This document shows positions 11,901 through 22,481 of a DNA stretch of 64,000 nucleotides, piece by piece. The position numbers were made by a program, and so were the translations under genes. The stretch lies in assembly GCA_021234155.1 (NCBI GenBank), contig JAJEKV010000092.1, positions 2,180,561-2,244,560 of the forward strand, given 5' to 3'. This stretch comes from Isoetes taiwanensis (Eukaryota > Streptophyta > Lycopodiopsida > Isoetales > Isoetaceae). The stretch's first letter is position 1, and every line of letters begins with the position of its first letter. The notes beneath the pieces were generated by a model. The model was not told the DNA's origin. It did not search any database and saw only the letters and a program-made list of their open reading frames with translations.

Positions 11901-14174
11901 ATCTCAATACTGTGCAATGATGCTTCTCATCAATGGCATGATTGCTAATGGAGAAAGACAGATTATTGCAAGTGCAACCATTTCATAAACCATGCCTTGC
12001 ACAGGGATCGAGCTCATGCTATGGCTGATATATTCAGCACTAGGATTTCATATGCTATGAATACTCTGAGAAGTAGACTAATCCCATTCGCCCGCATTAA
12101 AGCTGAAAGAATATTGTACTCATCATCTTTTTTGCTTTAGCTCAAGCCATGTGGGTCAATTGTATCCATAGGTTGCATTTACAATCGCAAATAAGTTGAA
12201 AAGGGATTTCAAGGCTGTTTACAAACTATGTATTGTCATTGGTTCACCATCTATTTCATGAAGTGGAATGCCTAAAGTTATCAAGTTCTTGTATTGCAGT
12301 ACATGGGTCGCCGTGGCATACACCAGTTCCTTCCAAGAAGCGCACCTCAATGTTACGTCCTCGTGCTTCATCAGAGAAACTTGCAAGAAGCCTCTTAGCA
12401 TTTGATGAATCTGATGTCTCATCCAATACTTGCCCATCCAGTGAGGCATCCTTTTTGGACAACAAATCTCCTTTAGTTGCAGTGGAAATAGGCTTAGGAA
12501 GTGTGCTTATTAGGCAACCACTTCAAATGGTACAGGAGTTGGAATCAGAGGCAAGCTCGTTTTTTATAGAAAGCAAGAACATTAATCGTTATCAAGGCGA
12601 GTCAAAAAACACGTCTTATACAGAAAATTTTCAGAGTGCTAGAAGCAGAGTACCACGAGGCAAGGAGAAGGCAAAGCAATCTCCAACAACATTGGAAACT
12701 GGCCGGGCCCGTCCAGCAAGGACTTTGATATCCAATAAAGCACTCTTGTTAGTCAGTTAACTTGATCCTTTCTTGTTTATGGTTGTCTCTCGTTACTCAT
12801 TTGTTCATGCATATATGCAATGCAGGGATTATCACCCGTACAGTAAGCAGGATGTTTTGCAGAGCTGCCAATCTCCATTAATCTTTGTGGAATTAAAAGT
12901 AAAGCTCCTAGCAAGCTGTAGTCCATTTCAAAGTTGTACCTTTCCATGATCATACTGATTATCATTGTGTATAGGACATATTAAATTACGATACATTCAC
13001 TGGTCTTCTTTCCGACCAAGAACAATCTTATTTAGGGCAATATCTTTCATCAGTTGACATGCCGTACTTTCCTGAAAGGTGAATTTTACTCTTATATAAG
13101 CTAAATGATTCAATGGCCTGTAACATCTTTTGTTGACACCATCGACATTTGCAGGTTAAGATGCCTGTTTTCCAGTTCCGCTTTTGAACATGCCTGTACA
13201 AGTTTCCAGCAGTTATTATCAGGGGGTATGTTCGATCCATCAGAGTCATGGATTGGACATCGTGTATTACAGCATTATCAGGAGCTGCTTAAAGTGACAG
13301 ACTTGACTGCCTGTGGTTGGATGGATCAGAATCTGGAACTTCAGAACCTGAGCAAACGCCGTGCTGCTGCTTTTGACCCATCTGTCAAGGTACATTATGG
13401 TCTGCAATACTGATGTTGTAGTAAAAACCTTGATATGTTTTACACTGTGAGCTTAAATTTTACAGTATAATCAAAGTAAGAGTCATCATAAAGAGATGTC
13501 AACTGGTGTTTCGTCTTCCAGTTCAGCACCCTATCCATCATTTTCCCATGCAGCAGCAGTAAAACGACTTCCTCTGCAAGATAGTAAGTCACGGTCACAT
13601 ATAGTAATTAAGATAAATTTGTATTGAATATCAATAGGGTTTTTCAGTATTTCTTACATAAAAGTTTGTAATTGTATCTATTGCAGGGATAAAGGGTCAC
13701 GTGAACACTTCAGTTGCAGGAATCCATTCTTCAATTACCCAACCTGCAATTTTGAAGGAAAGGCTTCCCCTTGCACCAAACACAATGAAAAAAGAACTCG
13801 TAACCTCGTCATATGCAACAATTGACTATAGTACAGGACAATGTTTCAACCCAAAACTATCCCCTGCGCGGTATGCTGAATTTGGTCCTTCCACTATTAT
13901 GGAAGGGGGTATTGACAATGATGATGATGAGCCCGATTTGCTCCTGAATGTTCCTACAGCTGTTTCATTCCAGGAAGCGCAGTTGTTGCAACAACCTTCT
14001 TGGGTGAACCCAGGTGAGTCTGTTGTCGGAAGTTGCAACGCAGAAGACACAGAGAGTGGAAGTTTAATCAACGCCAATGTTTGGCATATGGATAGTGAGT
14101 CTGATTGGGGTAGCCTTATCTGGAACTCTTCATCTGCAAGTCCAGCAAGAGTCCTTCTCAATGGAAATATCTAA
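8976..14174 (+). CDS. GATA26: GATA26/27-like transcription factor, eight exons
   Basis: Exons: 8976-9015, 9882-10247, 12300-12755, 12826-12842, 12975-13078, 13155-13389, 13466-13583, 13687-14174. All junctions are GT-AG with phases that agree, giving 607 residues. Exon 1 starts [13 protein letters not shown] and the phase-1 intron splits the finger. Exon 2 continues [19 protein letters not shown], a C-X2-C-X18-C-X2-C GATA finger at about residues 7-32 that should bind (A/T)GATA(A/G) sites in the nucleus. Exon 3 has a basic PSKKRT patch and a conserved SEASSFF motif. Exons 5-6 ([20 protein letters not shown] and on) match the DEUBAD-like region of plant GATA26/27. The last exon carries [20 protein letters not shown], the conserved acidic C-terminal motif. 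Order, length and motifs all fit the family. The 17-base exon and exon 3 donor are the least certain part. Intron 2 is about 2 kb. No disabling change was seen. Confidence 0.88.
10248..12299 (+). other. Large second intron of the GATA gene
   Basis: A 2.05-kb AT-rich intron between the finger exon and exon 3, with donor GTCAGA and acceptor TTGCAG. Open frames at 10357-10590, 10606-10791 and 10924-11316 match no family and are not in phase with the gene. No transposon ends were recognised inside. Confidence 0.7.
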
Positions 14175-15668
14175 GCTTATGCAAAGTATTCATCTAATGA
14201 GAGGCTAAGCCTATGATTTTGCTTACAATCTGCTAGGTTGGAGCAAATGAGGTTACTTCCCAAGCTTTTGGGGTGGAGAACATCAATCAAAGCAAGAGTG
14301 TATGATAGACTGGCGATGTTGCAAAGGCACGATCTTTGTTTAACTCTATTTTGAAAAGGGAAATGTTGAAAATTACTTAAAAAAAAAGGGAAAGTGAGAG
14401 GCTATGATATTTCCGACAAACATGAGTCACATGATACCGCTTATAAACTGTTTGGAACAGCCTGGTATGCGGAATAGGATCTTGTGTATCCAAATAAGGT
14501 TGTTTTTTACAACTTCATGGCAGGCTAGATGGCAACCTATTTGTTATTTCATATTTTTATCACATCAAGTCTGCTCATAGTTTATGGTCTAATGTTTTTG
14601 TCAAGCTTTTGTAGGTTGTTCCATTGTAACCCATGAAAGGGTCAAGCCTATGTTCACATCAGAAGCAGGGTCAGGTAGTATGGTAGACAAGGTCAGGTTT
14701 GGCCTACTAGCATTGGAATCTTCTATTTCAGCCTTATCTAATTTTGTGTGGCACGTTGAAGTCCCATTATTTCTGGCAGATAAAATGTCTGATCATAGAT
14801 CAAGCATCTAGATGTGCCGTATTCTGTTTTGGTCAGGCCATTTGAGCTTTTTTGTTGATGCTTATGCTTGTCCTTATGCTGCTTCTTAAATATTAGGCTG
14901 GATTCAAGGGAGTTTTGATTGTTATGGGCAGGAAGCAATTGGGTTTAGGTCGAGCAAAATTGGACGTCACTGGCAATTTAGGGAGTTCAAGGTTGACCTT
15001 GATAACTGCTTTGTCCCTTACTCTAGCTTGTTATTTTGTATGAGAATATCCATATCTTTTGTATGCCATCTATACATATAGTCAGGTCAAGGTCAAGGCA
15101 AAGTCAATAATAAATACATGGATGAGATAAGAGCACTAACAAATTGGCTTGACCATCCATTCAATGTGATATGATCAACTACTATATGGAACAATAAGAT
15201 ACAGTTTTTTTGCGCATCACAGTTACATGTTCCAAAAAACCAAGTGACAGGAATTTGAAGGCCAATTAATCTATATATGGTATGGATACAATATGAAGTT
15301 TACAATGCCCATGCCTTGTTGCAATGCAATTAACATTTTAGGCAAAAGAAACCTTATCTAAGTTGAGTTTTTGAAGGCAAAACCTTAGTACTACGATGCA
15401 ACTGATTATTTGCAATGGTGAGTGTGCAACAACATGGACAGGGATGAAATGGAAGTAAAAAATATGTTGATAAGTTGGACAATGCTACAAGGTATGTTTT
15501 TCGTCTTCCACAATCTGCTGGCAACTCATCTGTTTAAGACAAGATTTTTATGGGCCTTCATTTCATAAGAAACCATGCATACAAATAAGCTTCAGATTCT
15601 TGAATGTCTCTCTCCCCATCTGCTTGGATTGTTGAGTTTGAGAAATCCTTTCATATTTGCTGTAAAAT
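14175..15668. other. 3' flank of the GATA gene, no gene seen
   Basis: The GATA 3' UTR should lie in the first part, but no polyadenylation signal can be singled out. An A-run is at about 14379-14388. Nothing else was recognised before the target duplication of the LINE at 15669. Confidence 0.5.
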
Positions 15669-17482
15669 TTTAACACAAAAAACATCTTAATCCCACACAT
15701 CAATATGCAGACGATACCTTCATCTTTCTCAGGTATGATGACTCCAGTTTTCCGACATTTCGCAAAGTTCTAGATGCATTTGGAACAATGTCAGGGATTC
15801 ATCTCAATGTGGCAAAATGTGTTGTTTTATGGCCATCTGAGGAGGATATTGACCCTAGGGTTATGTCTTTTGGCTTTCGAGTCCTTAAAGGTGAAGGTAC
15901 CAAGCTGCTCGGCCTACCATTAGGTCTTTCAGATAACTTGAAAGGGAAATGGTCTCATATTTTAGATAACCTGAGAAAAAAGGTTAACTTATGGTCGGCT
16001 AAAGGTCTCTCTATAGCAGGCAAAATAGCAGTTGCAAAGGCAATTCTGGCAGCATCCCATGTGTACTATTCCTCGGCCATTGTGGCTCAAAAGGGTATCT
16101 ATTGCCAAATTCAAACCATCATTCGGAAATTTATATGGGGGGAAGGTAGGCACAAGGTGGCTTGGTCCGAAATGTGTAGGGATAAAAAAGATGGAGGACT
16201 AGGATGTAAGGACCTGGAGACCCAAGCACAAGCTCTAGCTGGGAAGTATGTGTGGAGAGCTTTGTGTGGTATAACCTCGCCTGCACTGCACTTTGTCAAG
16301 TATTGGCTCCAACAATGCACTTTAAAAGGCAAGCCATCTTTACCCCGTGATGAAATTGGGTCCTTTTTTTACAGCTATAAGATTGCCCCTGGCACCTCTC
16401 CTGTTATGAGAAAGCTTTTGGAGGCTTGGTTGGCCGTTCAAAAACTATTTGAACCGATGGATGCCCCTTGGGAGGCTGGAAAATTAAGCATCTTCTGGAA
16501 CACACGGATATGGATGCGAAATAGCCTCCCTCTTGCACTCACACATCCTCGTATCTTTACCAAATGGAGACAAGCAGGGTTCATTACAGTTGGACATCTG
16601 TGGGATGGTAGGGAATGATTCAGAATGCAGGAGAAGGGGACAGGAAGATCTTTCGGGAAATACATAGGACTTTGAGTACCCTCTCTGGATTGGACGGCCC
16701 AAACGACAGATGGTCTTGCAAGGGGGAAGAGAAATATATTGTTAGCACTATCTACTACCTCCTCCGCCCAGCATCCCCCCTAAAGGCTGCTAACAGATTA
16801 GGTATGGACGTCATGCTCACTTCACAGTTACTAGTCAATTCATGGTCAAACATCTGCTCCAAAAGATTGCAATTCTTTAGATGGCTAGCCTTACAGGGTG
16901 GAATTAGTACTATGGAGGTGCTCCATCAAAGGAGACTACTCGCTATAGATAGCTGCCCACTTGGCTGCAACAATACGGAAAACCTCTCTCACCTATTTTT
17001 CTGTCCCAAGATCCTGGACTTTTGGAAGTGGGCAGGTCCTCTCATCGATATTACATCAGAACAATGTACTTGGCCTCAGATACTACTCGTAACTGATGGA
17101 GACACAATATCAGCATCACTGGTTAATATAGTACTCTGGGCAATCTGGAAACACAGATGTGGAATTGCTCTTGGTGGACAGCTCTTTTCTTTAGACAGAC
17201 TAAAGAACATCTTCAATTTGGAGGTGGCACTTATGGCTTTAGCCCACCATCGAAAATTTGGACGTTACTACAACACAGCTTTGGACAGGCTTGGCAGGAT
17301 TCAAGGCTTCTACATGTTCTTCAAGTGTCACTGGGTAGATGACGATGATCCTGGGGATGATCCGAGTCTCAACTTACAAAGGCTGGCCCTTGTTTAAATT
17401 TGGTACTTGTTATTCTTTACTTATGGTTCCTACATATAGGAAATATGTATTATAATACCTATTAATATATATCATTTTCTTA

Positions 17483-17513
<31 letters not shown>

Positions 17514-17550
17514 ATTTAACACAAAAAACATCTTAATCCCACACATCAAT
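15669..17550 (+). mobile_element. 5'-truncated L1 LINE with 36-bp target duplication
   Basis: The 36 bases at 15669-15704 recur at 17515-17550 directly after an A-tail (about 17488-17514), so the element body is 15705-17514. The body begins inside the reverse transcriptase at the catalytic QYADDTFIFL motif, so everything upstream of the active site is missing. It continues with LNVAKCVV, LLGLPLGLSDNLKGKW, the LSIAGKIAVAKAIL block and FIWGEGRHKVAW (frame 15705-16618). A frame change near 16610 leads to 16615-17397, which holds the zf-RVT-like end (CPLGCNNTENLSHLFFC). The target copies look identical, so the insertion is young. A truncated copy cannot move itself. Confidence 0.9.
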
Positions 17551-17879
17551 CTCCACATTTTAATCATAACCATCTTATGAAATAACAAATATGCCCCAAC
17601 ACAACATCACAACTGAAATTAACACTTCATCCTTCTTACAATCTTAACCATATTTCACAAATAGAAGGTTTTTTGGCACATAAAGGAAGCCAACAAAAGG
17701 TTTGGAGACTTTTGAGCTCCAAATACATGATACTAATTTAAATTCTTTATATAAAAATTACTTTGGATGTGCCACGGAAGATAAGGGGCTTGGTTTATTT
17801 GAACGAAGGGTAAAAAAAATCCACTTGAGACCAATTGATCTATGAGATGCGCATGCAACACCAACATTGATCATTGGAT
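17551..17879. other. Spacer, nothing recognised
   Basis: AT-rich sequence continuing the pre-insertion target of the LINE. No open frame, repeat or RNA gene was identified. Confidence 0.5.
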
Positions 17880-18465
17880 CCTTCCCCTGTACCTAAGACG
17901 AGTATAAAGCTTCCATTTCAATCCAGGGAATTTGAACCGTTGCAGGGAACTATGGGATTCAAGGTAGATGTTTGGTTTTCCTTTGTCTATTCCTCGATCA
18001 TTTATAATAATTTGAAGGCTAGAGAACTTCTTTTGGGTTCGGGTGTGTTTATTGAGAAACTCACATGGAAGACTTTATGTGTGACGATATGTGACATTAT
18101 GCACTTTTAGGTGTGTAGGCAAATCCAACTTATAAGATTCGGTTCCTACTTTCTTAGGGATTGCGGCCCATTGAGAAGGGCCTTGCCAACCTTAGAGCAA
18201 GCTTCTTGCAACGACCAATTCTCAATTTGGCCTGCTTCACCTTGATCTGGAGCCAAACTTTATATCCTTCCTTGACTCGAGCCGCTATAAAATATTTACA
18301 GACTTCTTCCACTAACTGCTGCATAATGGCCAATAGTTGTTAACCTCCACCTTAGACACGAAGTTGTGCCAAGTATCAGGAGCCAAGAATTGATAGCCAT
18401 AATTAATCACGAACAGAGACATCTTAGATTACTCTTGCTTCAACTGTTATATACAAAGTCCACTA
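17880..18465 (-). pseudogene. Ty3 integrase C-terminal relic
   Basis: Read on the minus strand from 18465 down: SKMSLFVINYGYQFLAPDTW, then VEEVCKYFIAARVKEGYKVW, then KLRIGRCKKLALRLARPFSM, then VGTESYKLDLPTHLKVHNV. This is the run of motifs after the integrase core of Ty3 elements (MSPF..NYGY.P..P, A..RR...F..GD.VWL, KL..R..GPF, Y.LELP..L..HNVFHVS). Stops and shifts make it dead. It is closely related to the copy at 50270-50880, where the same SKMSPF and PDTWHN wording occurs. Confidence 0.75.
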
Positions 18466-18519
18466 AGTGGATGCAATCAACGCACTTTGGTTGCTTGTTC
18501 CAAACATAATTTCACATAT

Positions 18520-18685
18520 CTTCTATAGGAGATGGGCGCACAAGACACCTTCGTGTCTTCTTCCCGTGCCCTGGCTAGCCGGGGACGGGATAGACGGAGG
18601 GCCCATGCAGCCGATGTTGCTGGATGAGGGATCTCTCGTGAGGTATACGACAGGGCATCATATACTTTGTGGGGAGCATCACAGG
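18520..18685 (+). repeat. LTR 3'-end fragment (Ty3 family of 41740-43217)
   Basis: Shares its order of blocks with 43050-43217: ACACCTTCGTGTC, then CGGGATAGACG, AGGGCCCATG, a CATCATATA/CGTCGTATA block and GGGAGCATCACA. In the 43-kb copy those last bases adjoin the primer-binding site; here no primer-binding site follows. A relic of the same LTR family. Confidence 0.65.
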
Positions 18686-18689
18686 GAAG

Positions 18690-19680
18690 GGCCTTCATGC
18701 TGACGTTCATGAGCAACTACGCCATTGCATACCAGCAATCACTCGGCTCTCAGATCCAAATGTTGCAAGCTAAACCTACTACAGCTGATGCCCAAGCTCA
18801 CTCACACACAATGCACCAATCCAAACAAGTAAATGCTACTCAGCAACGAGCTCCCACAGCTCCCACATTGCCTCATACTTCAACATGGCTGCACAGACAG
18901 CCCCGTCCAAGTCATACAGGCTCAGGACCCCAGGGGCATCCTATGGCACCTGCCACAACCTCCCCAGACATGGCAACAGAGTTGAAAGAGAAATAAGAGC
19001 AACGATGGAGAGGCCACAAGGTTGTGGTCCAAGGCCTTCTTGAAAAGCAAGAGAGAACTTCACTGACCGGCTCCAGAATATGATCCTCTCCAGGATGAAT
19101 ATTCTCAGAACAACTTGCCTTGGTATTCAGCGCCCGGATAGGCCACGCATCGATAAATTCACAATGCCAGATACACAAATGAGAGACGCCATACTCCGCC
19201 AGAGAGTGAAGTTGAGGCACCTCACTGTGTATAGACATGGACCTCACCTCGGCAACGTCGACAACAGCTAGCTCGAGTCAGGGGTATAAGATGCGATGGA
19301 TGCGCCGCTGCTTTGGCCCAAGGCAAGGTGCAGATTTTCTGCCCACCCCACTCTGAGGTCGCAGATGTGGCGTGCAGAGGCACTGCAACTCGATGGAGCC
19401 ACCACTAGCTCTGCTGTTGTACCAATAATTGCTATTGCACCAACAATTGATGTTGCAACCCCTCGGGGTGCTGCCACTGCCGCTGCTACCTCACCAGTTG
19501 TTGATGCCGCTCTTTAGGGTGCTACCACTACCGTTGATGCTGCACCAGTTGCTGATGTTGCTGCAATCCCTCGGGGTGCTGCTGCTGCTGCTGGTCTTGC
19601 ACCGCCTTGGGAGACTGCCACCTATTGCTGATACTATAACTCCGCGGGAATTTATATCCGTCACCCCCAAATAGGAATGT
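18690..19680 (+). other. Possible ORF1-like region with Ala-rich repeats
   Basis: Lies directly before the endonuclease of the LINE at 19685, so it may be that element's 5' part. The frame at 18667-18996 is Gln/Pro/Thr-rich with no recognised domain. Between about 19380 and 19610 a degenerate Ala-rich repeat occurs two to three times (IDVATPRGAATAAA, VADVAAIPRGAAAAA), interrupted by a stop. Function not recognised. Confidence 0.35.
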
Positions 19681-19684
19681 ACTT

Positions 19685-22480
19685 GCGTATGGTCTCCTGG
19701 AACTTTTAGGGCTTTTCATGGTAGAAGGGAGATAGTCCGAACTCTATAGTCAGAGATATGGATTTCATCTTCCACACAAGAATCTGGGAACATGCTGGTC
19801 ATATTGAATCTGTCGGGCTACCAATACTGCTTGTTGTTCAATTAGTGTACAGGCAAGCGGAGACATGGTGGCATAGCCTACTACTATCAGACTGCCTTGA
19901 CACCTTCAGTCACCATCCACAAAATGGACATGCATAATCGTTACATGTGGGTACGAGTGCAGAATCGCAGTGGGGACATTACTTCCCCCATAGTGATTTG
20001 AACTTCTATTACCGCCATGTAGATAGGTGGAACCCGTACATCAATCTATATGATGATATACGTCTGCACAAATAGCTGGAGCATGTGATTCTAGTTAGAG
20101 ACTTCAACGCATGCATTGGAATAAAGCAGTTGATGAAGTTTGACCCCCTGGCTGAGGACATATTACAACTTCGTCCGGCAGAGGCGTTTTCTCCATATAC
20201 ATCAGATGACATAGCACATCCAGTCACGCACTATGGCAGGCAGTTGCTTCAGATGTGCAGTACCTTTGACTTGGTTATCTGCAATGGTCTCGCACAGGGG
20301 ACATCCTCCTCCGGCTTCACTTGTCGACAGGAGAATCAGGAAGGCGGCTACAACATAGTCGATTACCTAGTGGTGGTTGAGCAGAATTTGCACATTGTCA
20401 AACAGTTGCAGGTCGGCACAAAGAGTAGAGATGAAGAGGTGGATTCAGATCATAAACCTCTCTTTCTTTGACTAATATGACAGTCTATTCAGATCCCATA
20501 CCCATATATCCTTTGCTTGCCACAGCTGCGCTTAGACTACAATCATGCAGAGTCCTACGTCGAGATGCTCACAGATGAGCTAGAGGAAATTTTGCAACTC
20601 CCCATGTTGCATCAACATACTAACAAATTAATTACTATACTTCTCACAACCACCGAGAGATGCTTTGGGAGATTTCACCTACAAAGGCCCTCACACGCGA
20701 CAAACTTTTCTCAGAACCGGTGGTTCTTTGTTGAATGTAAGGAACTTAGATGCTTGGTTCGACTAGTTACTAACCCTGCTTTGCGAGTACAAGTGATGAA
20801 ACGATACCGCACTTTCATCAAAAGCAAGAAGTCTCAATACATTACGAGGCATCAGCAAGAAATGTTTTACCTCCTTGATCGTCACTCCCAAGACATTATG
20901 GAAAAGAATACTACAGAAGCGTCTGTAGCCTTTAGAGAACATCTCCATGAACAATGGATACCTGATGCAGCTCTACAATAGTACAATTCGCTTGAAATTC
21001 GACTTGAGGTACCTCCACGGATGGGTCCATCACTAGTAATCACAGAGGCTGGGTTTGCTCAGAACTTGCAGTGTCCTGCCAATGGCAAGGCTGTTGATCT
21101 AGACGGAATGCAAGCAGAGCTGCTTAAGTGGGCATGGCCACAGATCATCCCCTCCTAATCGGGTTGTTCAATAGAGCACTTCAGGAAGGCTTCACCCCCC
21201 CAGTAGACCACCATCAGAGTAGTTCCCATCTATAAGGCAAGAGATCCTCACTGTCCAGCCAACTATCGCATGATCATAGTCAGCTCATTGTTTGTGCAAA
21301 ACTGTTGGCTGGCATATTGGAGTAGCAATTGAGGCATGGGCAGGGGAAACAGAGGTCTGAGCCCTCACACAGTCAGGTTTTAAGCCCCGACACTATACTA
21401 TTGATCATATTTTCATCTTGCGAGTCTTGATAGAAGACAAACAAAATCATTGGCACGATCTGTATTGTTGCTTTGTCGACTTTGCAAAATATTTTGACAC
21501 AGTTCTTAGGGAGAAGCTATGGGAGAGATTGACTCAGATAGGAGTCTCCTCGGAGTTGCAGAATGGCGTATACCAGTTGTATGAAAGATGCTCAGCCCAA
21601 ATGCGAATGTGAGGTCAACTTGTAAGCAGTAGTGTTGGAGTCCACCAAGGATGCCCACCCTCTTCAATCTTGTTTGGCCTATATATTATCCACCGTATTG
21701 TCCGACAGCTCATTTAAGCCGACGATGTGGGTCTCCTAGCTCATATCTCGGCTGACATGCAACAACATTTGGATGCTCTGGACACTTTCTGCCAGGCCAT
21801 TGGAATGCGCGTGAATTTGGCTAAGACTAAGGTGCTCCTCATCTCGTCTTCGCGTCAACCAAGACTGTCCTCCTTTACTTATCAAGGTCAAAATGTGGAG
21901 GTTGCGCCCACCTACAAGTACTTGGGAGTGGAGTTCAATACTACCACAGTTTAGGACACTTCTATCTGGCAACAAATGACGGCAGGTTTGAAAGCTTTGT
22001 ACACAATGAAGAACAATAGCTAAAACGTAGAGCTTTACGACTGATGCATCAATCACACTTCTTTAGGGGTTTGGTGGAGCTCGTTCTTCTATATAAGTTG
22101 GAAGTGTGGGGATCGATGGTATCACTTGCCCTTTTTGGCCCGGGCACTTGGTATCAAGTCCACGGTGTCGTATCAGATACTTCTGTAGGAGACCAGTTTC
22201 TTACCTTTACAGTGGGCGGCACTAGACCGTCACCTCATATACTTTCCGAAGGTGGTCAGTATGCGCAATACTCGCCTCCCACACCTCACATATGCCATGG
22301 CAATGGATCCACAATGCCTCGAAGCCTTCTGGAAGGAGAAGCGAAATTATTGGCTCTCCAGATGGAATGTGCAAGAGCGCAGGTGCATACAGATAGAAAT
22401 TGAGGAGGATCAAAATCACTTGAGGCAGTATCTTGATACATGCTTCCTCGACAAACTTTGGGATGCTAGGCCTTTGTAAA
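19685..22480 (+). pseudogene. Decayed LINE of a non-L1 type
   Basis: Pieces of one polyprotein lie in order on the plus strand with many stops and shifts. An endonuclease start (MVSWNF, 19685) is followed by VILVRDFNACIG (20085) and VICNGLAQGTSSSGF ... IVDYLVV (20271-20380). Reverse transcriptase follows: QSGFKPRHYTIDHIFILRVL (21374), CCFVDFAKYFDTV (21472), VGVHQGCPPSSILFGLYI (21638), ADDVGLLAHI (21719), NLAKTKVLL, YKYLGVEF (21920). The C-terminus has LGIKSTVSYQILL and MRNTRLPHLTYAMA. This architecture differs from the plant L1 copies elsewhere in the window and looks more like RTE, CR1 or Jockey-type elements; the clade cannot be fixed by eye. It stops abruptly where the Copia relic begins. 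Confidence 0.7.
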
Positions 22481-22481
22481 G

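Noticed and set aside
16600-16625. Programmed frameshift in the L1 at 15705-17514
   Set aside because: Homologous LINE copies in the window read through in one frame, so this is a mutation in a truncated copy.
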